Position numbers and translations under genes: made by a program. A stretch of 64,000 nt of DNA from CS4-C045 sp963844115. Its GTDB lineage: Bacteria > Planctomycetota > Planctomycetia > Pirellulales > UBA7805. Below, one piece after another: positions 47,888 to 57,003 of this stretch. The notes below the pieces were generated by a model. The model had not been told where the DNA came from and ran no database searches. It saw nothing but the letters and a program-made list of their open reading frames with translations. The stretch's first letter is position 1. The number at the start of each line of letters is the position of its first letter. The DNA is taken from NCBI GenBank assembly GCA_963844115.1, contig CAWJNN010000019.1, positions 204,476 through 268,475 of the forward strand. Reading direction: 5' to 3'.

Positions 47888-48109
47888 TCAGATCAGCTGC
47901 AGATCGACCAGCACGGCGCTGGCGGCGGCCAGCTGCGCGGTCGGCAGGTCGATCTTGATGTGCGAGAAGAGGTCCGAGCAGTCGGCCTTGATCCCGCCCT
48001 CGCGCAGCGCGGCTTCGATCACCTCCGCCACCACGTTGGGGCGGCTGCGGTCGAGATGGTCGGGCAGCGTGTCGATGTCGATGCGGATGGTGGTGGTGGC
48101 CATGGTCAT
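47888..48109 (-). CDS. Small phage protein (MATTTIRID type)
   Basis: 73 residues from ATG 48109, preceded by AGGAGG eight bases upstream. The beta-strand start TTTIRIDIDTLPDHLDR, then VVAEVIEAALREGGIKADCS, indicates a small alpha/beta protein. Function unknown. The frame is intact. Confidence 0.6.
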   Translation of the reverse strand: MTMATTTIRIDIDTLPDHLDRSRPNVVAEVIEAALREGGIKADCSDLFSHIKIDLPTAQLAAASAVLVDLQLI

Positions 48110-48134
48110 GTCCCTGCCCTCCTTCAGCGCTTCG

Positions 48135-48327
48135 TCAGCGGCGGCGACGCCCAGCGGCGTAGGCCGCTTCCAGCGCGGCGCGGATCGCCCAGACCGCCAC
48201 ATCGTGGAAGTCGAGCCGGTCGCTGTTCCGGGTCTCCAGCGTCTCGATGCTGTGGAAATGCTTGGTCGGCGATCTCCAGCAGCAGGGCGTCGCTGGGGGC
48301 TTTGGCGGGGGCGGTCTTGGTGGTCAT
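48135..48327 (-). CDS. DUF6900-like small protein (one extra base)
   Basis: Starts ATG 48327 in leader copy B (MTTKTAPAKAPSDALLLEIAD). Removing one base near 48,266 continues HFHSIETLETRNSDRLDFHD and VAVWAIRAALEAAYAAGR with stop at 48,135, the pattern I associate with DUF6900. About 64 residues. The function is unknown. It is the first gene of the minus-strand block, divergent from the terminase genes. Confidence 0.6.
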
Positions 48328-48358
48328 GGCGTGGTCTCCGGGGGTGAGTTGCATCGTT
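48319..48358 (-). repeat. 40-bp duplicated leader, copy B
   Basis: Identical to 47,471-47,510, placed at the start of the DUF6900-like gene. Both copies include the ribosome site and first codons. The following 100 bases (48,359-48,457) are A/T-rich and form the divergent promoter region between the two phage gene blocks. Confidence 0.85.
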
Positions 48359-48457
48359 TTCCTGCAACCAGAATCGCTCTACGTCCGGAGTGTAATCAAC
48401 TGAATAAGCAAGATCATTTCCGTTTAATTTCAATATCTTGAGGTCAATCCAATCGCC

Positions 48458-48998
48458 ATGGAAGGTATGTCCGAGCGGGAGTATTCCGCCCATTCCGGCC
48501 TGTCGCGCGGGGCGATCCAGAAGGCGCGCAAGGCCAGTCGGCTGGTGGTTTACAGCGACGGGTCGATCAACGCGGCCGCGTCCGATGTGCGCCGGGCCGA
48601 GATGACCGATCCGGACCAGCAGCGCCGCAGCACCGGCGGCGACAGCGGGTTCTGCGGTCCCGCGGACAGCTCGTCCTATCTGAAGGCCCGCACCGCGCTG
48701 ACGGTCTACCAGGCGCAGGACAAGCAGCTGGCGCATCCAGAAGAAGAAGGGCACGCTGGTCGACCGGGCCCGGGCGGAAGCGCTGGTGTTCCGGTTGGCC
48801 CGACAGGAACGCGATACTTGGGTCACCTGGCCCAGCAGAGTGGCAGCGCTGATGGCGGCCGAAGTGGCCTTGGGAGGTGGAAAAACAAACCGGCAACGCC
48901 GGTGATCATCGAGGCCGCGATCCTGCAGAGGGTGCTGGAAGCCCATGTCAGAGCAGCACCTCGACGCCCTCGCCGATCTCCGGGTCTCCCTCGGATAG
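48458..48998 (+). CDS. Terminase small subunit (several frameshifts)
   Basis: About 180 residues. The start EGMSEREYSAHSGLSRGAIQ is the winged-helix DNA-binding motif of lambda Nu1-like small terminases, then GRLVVYSDGSINAAASD-like text and YLKARTALTVYQAQDKQLRI after correcting near 48,728. It ends LDALADLRVSLG with TAG at 48,996. It recognises phage DNA (cos or pac) and guides the large subunit, whose ATG follows 2 bases later. ATG 48467 is a second possible start. Confidence 0.75.
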
Positions 48999-49000
48999 CG

Positions 49001-51009
49001 ATGACTGACCGACAGACGACCTGACCGACGATCTCGACCTCGGCTTTGACGGGGCCGAGGACATCCTGCGCACCTGGCGCCAGGGGCATGCGGCCCGACC
49101 CGGACCTGACGGTGTCGGAATGGGCGGATGAACATCGCTGGCTGTCGTCGCGCGGTGCGGCCGAACCGGGGCGCTATCGCACGGCCCGCGCGCCCTACCT
49201 GCGCGAGATCATGGATGCGCTGTCGCCGCGCCACCCGGCGCAGCGCATCACGCTTCATGAAGGCCGCACAGGTCGGCGCGACCGAGGCTGGCAACAACTG
49301 GATCGGCTTTGTCATCCATCACGCGCCGGGGCCGATGCTGGCGGTGCTGCCGATCGCTGGAACTGGCCAAGCGCACGTCGCGCGGGCGGCTTGATCCGCT
49401 GATCGCGGACAGCCCGGCCCTGCGCGAACGGGTCAACCCGGCCCGGTCGCGCGACGCGGGCAATTCGATGCTGTCGAAGGAATTCCCCGGCGGCATCCTG
49501 GTGCTGACCGGTGCCAACTCGCGCCACCGGCCTGCGGTCGATGCCTGCGCGCTACATCTTTCTCGACGAGGTCGACGCCTATCCGGCCTCGGCCGACGAG
49601 GAAGGCGATCCGGTCACGCTGGCCGAGGCGCGGACCACCACCTTCTCGCACCGGCGCAAGGTGTTCATGGTCTCGACCCCGACGATCCGGGGATTGTCGC
49701 CGGATCGAGCGGGAGTTCGAGGCCATCGACCAGCGCCGGTATTTCGTGCCCTGCCCGCATTGCGGCGCGATGCAATGGCTGCAGTTCGAACGCCTGCGCT
49801 GGGACAAGGGGCGGCCCGACACCGCCGCCTATCATTGCGAGGGCTGCGAAAAGCCCATCGCCGAGCATCACAAGACGCAGATGCTGGAACGGGGCGAATG
49901 GCGGGCGACGGCTGTTTCCGCCGATCCGCATTCCATCGGCTTCCACCTCTCGGCGCTCTATTCGCCGCTGGGCTGGAAAAGCTGGCAGCAGATCGCGCGG
50001 GAATGGCTGGCGGCCCAAGGCTCGGAGGAGATGCTGCGCGTCGCGCGCAACACCCTGCTGGGCGAGACATGGGTCGAAAGCGGCGATGCGCCGGAATGGC
50101 AGCGGCTGGCGGAACGCCGCGAAAGCCTACGGCGGCGTGCAGATCCCCGTCGGCGGGTCTGTTCCTGACCGCTGGCGTCGATGTGCAGAAGGACCGGATC
50201 GAGGTCGATGTCTGGGCCTGGGGCCGGGGTCTGGAAAGCTGGCTGGTCGATCACATCGTCATCGCCGGTGGCCCGGACGATCCGGCCTGCTGGGACAAGC
50301 TGACGGCCCTGCTCGGTCGGACATGGGCCTGCGCCAATGGCGCGGTGATGGTGATCGGCAAGCTGGCCATCGACACCGGCTATGAAGCCCCGGCGGTTTA
50401 CGCATGGGCGCGCAAGCAGGGGTTCGACCAGGTCGCCCCGATCAAGGGCCTGGAAGGCTTCAACCGCGCCACGCCGGTGTCGGGCCCGACCTTTGTCGAT
50501 GCCACCATCGGCGGCAAACGTCTGCGCCGGGGCGCGCGGCTCTGGTCGGTGGCCACGGCGACCTTCAAGACCGAAACCTACCGCTTCCTGCGGCTGGAAC
50601 GGCCCTCGCGACGAGGACCGGGCGCTGGGCGTGCTGGACGCCCCCGGCACCGTGCACTTGCCCGACTGGATCGACACCGAATGGCTGAAGCAGCTGGTGG
50701 CCGAACAGCTGGTCACCGTGCGCAACAAGCGCGGCTATGCCCACCCCGAATGGCAGAAGATGCGCGAACGCAACGAGGCGCTGGACACCCGCGTCTATGC
50801 CCGGGCGGCGGCCTGGATCATGGGCGCGGATCGCTGGGACGAGGCGACCTGGCGGCGGCTGGAAGCGCAGGCCGGGGTGGAAACCCGACCTGCTGCGCCA
50901 GACTGCGGCCGCCGCAGAACCGGCCACACCCACCGCGCCCAAGGCCGGAACACCGACCACGCCACGGCGCAAACGCCGGGCCTACACACCGAACTTCATG
51001 AGGGATTGA
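49001..51009 (+). CDS. Terminase large subunit, GpA family (about eight frameshifts)
   Basis: About 670 residues once frames are joined. It opens with an acidic stretch, then LTVSEWADEHRWLSSRGAAE (GpA N-terminal block). The ATPase follows: MKAAQVGATEAGNNWIGF (Walker-type loop), then ARYIFLDEVDAYPAS (Walker B with DE) and TTTFSHRRKVFMVSTPT. The nuclease half has CPHCGAMQWL with CEGC (zinc site), then LTAGVDVQKDRIEVDVWAWG (first metal-binding Asp of the RNase-H-like fold). It ends RRKRRAYTPNFMRD. It cuts and pumps DNA into the prohead. The sense between breaks is excellent, so the breaks are probably sequencing errors, mostly one extra base. Confidence 0.85.
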
Positions 51010-51010
51010 G

Positions 51011-51226
51011 ATGGATCTGGAACGGATGCGCGCCCTGTTGGCAGCACTTCAGGAGGCGCGCTACGCGGGCGTCCGGTCGGTCAGCTATGACGGCAAATCG
51101 ATCAACTATGGCTCGGACGCGGAACTGGCGAACGCCATCAGCGATCTGGAAACCCGGATTGCCACGGCCACGACCGGCACCCCGCGTCGTCGGCGCTGGG
51201 GCACGGTCGCCTCGAAGGGTCTGTGA
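51011..51226 (+). CDS. gpW-like head-tail joining protein
   Basis: 71 residues, unbroken. It opens MDLERMRALLAALQEARYAG and has RSVSYDGKSINYGSDAEL, matching the small gpW family that joins head and tail in lambda. It starts 1 base after the terminase stop and ends 3 bases before portal. Confidence 0.8.
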   Translation: MDLERMRALLAALQEARYAGVRSVSYDGKSINYGSDAELANAISDLETRIATATTGTPRRRRWGTVASKGL

Positions 51227-51229
51227 TCC

Positions 51230-52729
51230 ATGGCGTTCGAGGCATTCCGCCAGCGCATCGGCGTCGATCATCGGCGGGTTTGACGCCGCGCAAGCCCATC
51301 GTCGCCTGCGCGGGTTCCGCGCCAGCCGCGCCCATGTGAACACGCTGATCGCGGCCTCGGGCGACACGATCACCGCCCGCGCCCGCTGGCTGGTCCGCAA
51401 CAATGGCTATGCGGCAAACGCGGTGGAAAGCTTCGCCAGCAATGTCGTCGGCGATGGCATCAAACCTTCGTCGACCATCGCGGATGCCGCCAAGAAGGAA
51501 GAGCTGCAGGCGCTGTGGCTCGCCTGGACCGACGATGCCGATGCCGAAGGCCTGACCGATTTCTACGGGCTGCAGCGCCGCGCGGCGCGCGAGGTGTTCC
51601 TGTCGGGCGAGGTGTTCATCCGCATCCGGCCGCGCCGCGCCGAGGATGGTCTGACCGTGCCGCTGCAGCTGCAGATGCTGCCCGCCGAAATGCTGCCCCT
51701 CGACATGAACCGCACCCTGCCCGGCGCCGGGCTGATCCGGCAGGGCATCGAGTTCGACGGCATCGGCCGCCGCGTCGCCTATCACTTCCTGCGCCGCCAC
51801 CCCGGCGATCTGACCGATCCCGGCCTTGCGGGCGAAACCGTCCGCGTTCCGGCCGCCGACGTGATCCATGTCCTCGACCCGGTCGAGGCTGGCCAGCTGC
51901 GCGGCGTGTCGCGGTTTGCCGCCGCCATCGTCAAGCTGTTCACGCTGGACCTCTATGACGATGCCGAGCTGGAGCGGAAGAAGATCGCGGCGATGTTCGC
52001 GATGTTCATCACCTCGCCCGCCCCGGAAACCCCGCTGGAACCGACCGAGGAGGATCTGGAGGTCGAACCCGGCCAGGTGGTGCGGCTGGATCCCGGCGAG
52101 GATGTCTCGACCCCGGCCACGCCGGACTCCGGCGGCACCTACGAGCCGTTCCAGTACCGCACCCTGCTGCAAATCGCGGCGGCGCTGGGCGTGCCCTATG
52201 GCTATCTGACCGGCGACACGGCCAAGGGCAACTTCTCGAACACGCGGATCTTCCTGATCGAATTCCGCCGCCGCATCTCGGCCTGGCAGCATGGCGTGCT
52301 GGTCTATCAGCTCTGCCGCGCGGTCTGGGTGCGCTGGATGGACACGGCCGTGTTGTCGGGTGCGCTGGACCTGCCCGGCTATGACAGCCAGCGCGCGCCA
52401 ATATCAGGCCTGCGCCTGGCTGCCGACCAAATGGGACTGGATCGACCCGATGAAGGACGCCTCGGCCGAGATCCTGCAGATCGAGGCGGGCCTGAAATCC
52501 CGCACGCAAGCCTTGGCCGAGCGCGGATACGACGCCGAACAGGTCGACCGCGAAATCGCCGCCGAACGCAAACGCGAAGCGGCGCTGGGCCTCGACTTCC
52601 GGCGGCCGGGATCACCCGCGCAGGGGCCGGGTGAAGGCAGCGGCGAAAGATGCGGATCAGGACAGCGCCAAGGACGACGAGGCCGACGACACCGGCGACG
52701 AAAAACCCGACCCCAAGGAGGGCGCATGA
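51230..52729 (+). CDS. Phage portal protein, lambda family (frameshifts)
   Basis: About 500 residues. Start ATG 51230 (MAFEAFRQRIG) enters the main frame after one extra base near 51,265. The main frame has HVNTLIAASGDTITARARWL, RNNGYAANAVESFASNVVG, AAREVFLSGEVFIRIRPR, ADVIHVLDPVEAGQLRG and AAALGVPYGYLTGDTAKGNF, all typical of lambda gpB-like portals. After another break near 52,400 it ends with a charged tail (AKDADQDSAKDDEADD) and TGA 52729, which overlaps the next ATG. It forms the ring through which DNA enters. Confidence 0.88.
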
Positions 52730-54117
52730 TGCACCACGCCCAGATCGCCCAGCGCGCCTTCAACACGCCGCTGATGGTGGACCCGGCCAAGGCGCTGGCC
52801 TTCCTGTCCGGGCTTGGGCCGCGCATCACCGGGCAGGAGATCACCTTCCAAGGGCTGGAGGTGGAAGCCGCTGATCAGACTGCCGCCAGCCTGCCCGCCC
52901 GCGCCTCGCTGTTCGGGAACGATCTCGCCCAGCGCCATCAGCGCAATGGCACCCAGCCCTATCGCGATGGTCGATGGCATCGCGGTGATCGAAATCGCGG
53001 GCACGCTGGTGCATCGCGGCGCATGGATCGGGCAATCCTCGGGCCTGACCTCCTATGAGGGGATCGCCGCCCAGCTGCAGGCCGCACTGGCCGATCCCGG
53101 CGTGCGTGGCATCGCACTGGACATCGACAGCTTCGGTGGCGAGGTCGCCGGGGCCTTCGATCTGGCGGATCGCATCCGCGCCGCCCGGGCGCAGAAGCCG
53201 GTCCACGCCTTCGTCGCCGAACATGCGCTGTCGGCTGGCTATGTCCTCGCCTCCCAGGCCGACCGGATCATCCTGCCGCGCACCGGCGCTGTCGGCAGCA
53301 TCGGCGTCGTGGCGCTGCACACCGATATGAGCGGGGCGCTCGGATCAGAAGGGCATCGCCGTCACGCTGATCCATGCCGGCGCGCACAAGGTCGATGCGC
53401 AACCCCTATCAGCCGCTGCCCGAAGCGGTGCACGACCAGATGCAGCGCGAGCTGGAGGTCGTGCGCTTCCTCTTCGCCGAAACCGTCGCTGCCGGTCGCG
53501 GGGATCGGCTGACCCAAGCAGCAGCGCTGGCCACCGAAGCCGCCGTGTTCCGCGGGGCCGATGCCATCGCCGCCGGTCTGGCCGATGAACTTGCCGATCC
53601 CGTCACCGCCTTCCGCGCCTTCGCCGCCGCACCTCGCGGCACCAACCTCCCCCAGCAGAAAGGGTCCACAGATGACCACCACGCTCCTCGAACCCCGAAC
53701 GCGACGCCGAGCAGCCAGTGTCGACCGCACCAGCCGACCCGTGTCACCATCGCCCGTGCAGCCGCAGGCCGCCAGTCCTGATGCTGCGCCCACGCCGGCT
53801 GCGCCACGTCGGTGCCCGTTCCGCCAGCGGCCCCGACCGACACCAGCTGACCGCCGCAATGCCGATGCGTCCGCGCCGAGGCGGCCGAGGTGGCGCAGGT
53901 CTGCGCGCAGGCCGCCCGGCTCGGCGTGACCATCGACGCGGCCGATGCCGTCACGCGCGGGCTGAAGCCCGAAGCCCTGCGCGCCCGCGTCCTGGCCGAT
54001 CTCGCCGCCCGCAGCGATGCGGCTGGCATCATCGCCACCGCCCCGGCCGCAGCCGCCGCCAAAGACAGCCCGATCATCGCCGCCGCCAAGAAGGCCGCGA
54101 CCGACGCCAAGCGCTGA
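52726..54117 (+). CDS. S49 family prohead protease with C-terminal tail (frameshifts)
   Basis: About 460 residues. Start ATG 52726 overlaps the portal stop (ATGA). The protease core has IVDGIAVIEIAGTLVHRG, ALDIDSFGGEVAGAFDLADR, EHALSAGYVLASQADRI (catalytic Ser region) and TGAVGSIGVVALH, as in SppA/lambda gpC-type head proteases. The tail begins near 53,660 (MTTTLLEPR) and is rich in Ala and Pro; it ends with VTIDAADAVTRGLKPEALRA and AAKKAATDAKR. In lambda-like phages the C-terminal part acts as scaffold; I infer the same. A separate gene starting at 53,671 is possible. Confidence 0.8.
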
Positions 54118-54158
54118 ACCAGCGCACTTCCCCAACCCCAGATCATGGAGACTGACCC

Positions 54159-54540
54159 ATGCCCGTCCTGACGCAACCGCCCAGCATGGGCGATGTCCTC
54201 AAATATGAGGTCAACCCGAACTACACCCGCGAGGCTGATCACCCTGCTGCTCGGCATGCCCTATCCTGTCGGCGCCGTGCTGGGGAAGATCACCGCCAGT
54301 CGGCAAGTACAAGCTGGCGACCAGCGGCGGCACCGATGGCGCGCAGATCGCCTCGCGGTGCTGCTTTACCCCGTCGATGCCACGCTGGCCGATGCCGTCG
54401 GCATCGTCGTCGCCCGTGGCCCCTCGATCGTCTCGCGCGCAGCCCTCGCCTATGACGCCACCGTCGACGACGGCGCCAAGATCACCACCAAACTCGGCCA
54501 GCTGGCCGCCGTCGGCATCATCGCCCGCGACGGCGTCTGA
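54159..54540 (+). CDS. Head decoration protein, gpD-like (frameshifts)
   Basis: About 127 residues. It starts MPVLTQPPSMGDVLKYEVNP, then EAITLLLGMPYPVGAVLGKI and, after breaks near 54,235 and 54,305-54,350, VLLYPVDATLADAVGIVVAR with the end LGQLAAVGIIARDGV. The content and position between the prohead protease and major capsid match lambda gpD-like stabilising proteins that bind the outer shell. Confidence 0.8.
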
Positions 54541-54607
54541 CCCTCCGCGCCGCGCAGCCTGCGCGGCTCGCGCCTCTTCTCATCTCCCCCAATCTCCGGA
54601 GCATCCC

Positions 54608-55633
54608 ATGACCCTGATCCGCAATCCCTTTGACGCTGGCGGCTATTCGCTGGCCGAGATGACGCAGGCCATCAACATCCTGCCCAACCTCTACACCCGC
54701 CTCGGCCAGATCGGCCTCTTCCGCTTCGAAGGCGTCACCCAGCGCAGCAGTCATCATCGAGCAGTTCGAGGGCGTGCTGAACCTGTTGCCCTCGGTGCCG
54801 CTGGGTGCCCCGGCCACGGTCGGCACCCGCGAGGGGCGCTCGATGCGCAGCTTCGCCCTGCCGTGGATCCCGCATGACGATGTCATCCTGCCCGGCGACA
54901 TTCAGGGCCAGCCCGCGCTGGGCGTCTCCGATGCCGCCGATCCGCTGGTCGAGGTGATGAACCGCAAGCTGCAGCTGATGCGCCGCAAGCATGCCCAGAC
55001 CCGCGAATACATGGAGATGAACGCGCTGCGCGGCATCGTGAAGGATGGCGCGGGCACCACGCTCTACAACTACTTCACCGAATTCGGCCTGGCGCAGATC
55101 TCGGTCGACTTCGTCCTCGGCACCGCAGGCACCAATGTGCAGGGCAAGGTGCGCGAGACCTTGCGGGCGATCGAGGACAACCTCCTGGGCGAAAGCATGA
55201 TCCGGGTGCATGCGCTGGTCAGCCCGGAATTCTTCGACAAGCTGATCTGCGCACCCCAAGACCGAGGATGCCTACAAGTTCTATTCCGCCACCGGCGCGC
55301 AGCCGCTGCGCGAGGATGTGCGCCGCGCCTTCCCCTTCGCGGGCATCCTGTTCGAGGAATACACTGGCACCGTCACCCTCTCGACCGGCACGGCCGAACG
55401 GTTCCTGCCCGCGGGCGAAGGGCATCGCCTTCCCGATCGGCACCATCGACACCTTCACCACCTATGGCGGACCGGCCAACCTGCTGGAGGCGGCCAACAC
55501 CATGGGTCTGCCGCTCTACGCCCGCCAGCACCTCGACGAAAAGGGCCGCTGGATCGACCTGATGACCGAGGCCTCGATCCTGCCGGTCAACAAGCGGCCG
55601 CGCCTCGCGATCCGCCTGCACAGTTCGAACTGA
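54608..55633 (+). CDS. Major capsid protein, lambda gpE family (frameshifts)
   Basis: About 341 residues. The opening NPFDAGGYSLAEMTQAINIL and then NLYTRLGQIGLFRFEGVTQR are typical of the family. After a break near 54,750: ATVGTREGRSMRSFALPWIP and HDDVILPGDIQGQPALG. Later YMEMNALRGIVKDGAGTTLY, LRAIEDNLLGESMIRVHALV and TTYGGPANLLEAANTMGLPL. It ends RPRLAIRLHSSN, TGA 55633. Breaks near 55,250 and 55,430 separate consistent pieces. It forms the icosahedral shell. Confidence 0.88.
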
Positions 55634-55644
55634 CGGCCCGAGGC

Positions 55645-55960
55645 ATGTCACGTCTTCGAGGCGGCGCTGGGCCGCATCTTCGGCAATCCCTCGATGGCGG
55701 TGGCGGCGGTCTGGATTTCCGCCGCCACCTCCGAGGAACGCACCGTCCGGGTGATCCGCCGGGCCCCGGACCGGATCACCGAGTTCGGCGCTGGGCGGTT
55801 TGTCAGCGACACGATGATGGTGGATGTGCGCGTCTCCGATCTGCCCGATCCGCGCCCCGGCGATCTGATCGTGATCGGGGCCGACAGCTTCACCATTCAG
55901 GGCGAACCGGTCCGCGACCGCGAGCGGCTGATCTGGTCGCTGGACCTGCGGCCATCATGA
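55645..55960 (+). CDS. Phage head-tail joining or completion protein (one extra base)
   Basis: About 104 residues. ATG 55645 (MS) enters the main frame after one extra base: FEAALGRIFGNPSMAVAAVW, then SEERTVRVIRRAPD and VSDLPDPRPGDLIVIGADSF. The beta-rich end (TIQGEPVRDRERLIWSLD) and position resemble lambda FII-type joining proteins. Its stop overlaps the next start (ATGA). Confidence 0.65.
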
Positions 55961-56587
55961 AGCTGAAGATCGAGCTTCAAACCCGACCTCGTCGCCCTGA
56001 TGCAGGCCGAAATCGCCGCCGGTGAAAAGGCGGTGTCCGCCGCCATGCGCGAAGCGGGCACCTCCCTGAAATCCGCGTGGCGCGGCCAGATCACCGGCGC
56101 GGGCCTCGGCACCCGGCTCGGCAACTCCATCCGCCTCGCCAGCTTCCCCAAATCCGGCGACAGCCTGAACGCGGCGGCGCTGGTCTGGTCCAACGCCCCG
56201 GTGATCATCGGCGCGCATGACACCGGGCCGCTGATCCGGTCGAAGGATGGCTTCTGGCTGGCGATCCCCACTCCGGCCGCCGGGAAATCGACCCGCGGCG
56301 GGCGCATCACCCCCGGCGAGTGGGAACGCCGCACCGGGTTGCGTCTGCGGTTTGTCTATCGTCGGCGCGGGCCCAGTCTCCTTGTCGCCGAGGGGCGGTT
56401 GAATTCGAAGGGCCGCGCGGTGGCATCAAAATCCAAGACCGGGCGTGGCATGGCGACCGTCCCGATCTTCCTGCTGGTGCCGCAGGTCAGGCTGCGCAAG
56501 CGGCTGGATCTGGCGCGTGATGCGGAGCGCGCGGCAGGGGGCGTGCCGGGGTTGATCGTGACTAAGTGGGTGGAGGGAAAACTCTAA
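55957..56587 (+). CDS. DUF6441 tail protein (one extra base near start)
   Basis: About 210 residues. ATG 55957 (MKLKIELKPDLVALMQAEI after removing one base near 55,972). The rest is unbroken: AMREAGTSLKSAWRGQITGA, LGTRLGNSIRLASFPKSGDS, APVIIGAHDTGPLIRSKDGF and GEWERRTGLRLRFVYRRRG. I associate this with DUF6441, a protein found between head completion and tail terminator genes in alphaproteobacterial phages, with gpZ-like position. This is the last gene before the cargo insertion. Confidence 0.75.
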
Positions 56588-56735
56588 TGAAACAACGAGT
56601 TTCTGCCGTGGCAGGTTCCACGGTGCCGCCGACGGCGTCTTCGGCTTGCCGATACAAAGCATGCCAAATCTTCCCCGCGTCATAGAGTTTACGGTTGGCG
56701 TCCCAGCTCGCGTCGATCTTGATGCTCTGGTCAGG
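56588..56735 (-). pseudogene. Relic of an IS3-type transposase (OrfB)
   Basis: On the minus strand a 45-codon piece reads IKIDASWDANRKLYDAGKIW followed by HALYRQAEDAVGGTVEP. This follows the IS3 OrfB pattern (VWDxNxxVYGxRKVWxxLxREGxDVAxxTVxRL) at most spaced positions. There is no start, no catalytic DDE part and no clear terminal repeats. The rest of the gap to 57,003 holds no gene I can support. Confidence 0.4.
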
Positions 56736-57003
56736 TGAATTACCACATGGCTGGTCGTGAAAGACGCAAAGGGCAGTGGCGGGGCATCCGACTGGGGCAA
56801 GCGGCAGGCACAGAAAGGGAAACAGGCTTTCATAACGCCGACCTTAGGGAAATTCTGCGCTTGACGGGCAGGAAGTTGCACGTTTCTATTCTTACGCAAA
56901 CGTGTGTCTCTGCAAAAATTAAGTCTGTAAATTTTCTTCATGGTCGGTCTTGTTCGATTGGAAACTGCACCAGCACTGCCACCATGCCATTCTGGAGCCC
57001 AGC

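Noticed and set aside
53362..54257. Long antisense frames over the prohead protease
   Set aside because: Low-complexity G/A/R-rich products; the plus strand carries the real protease.
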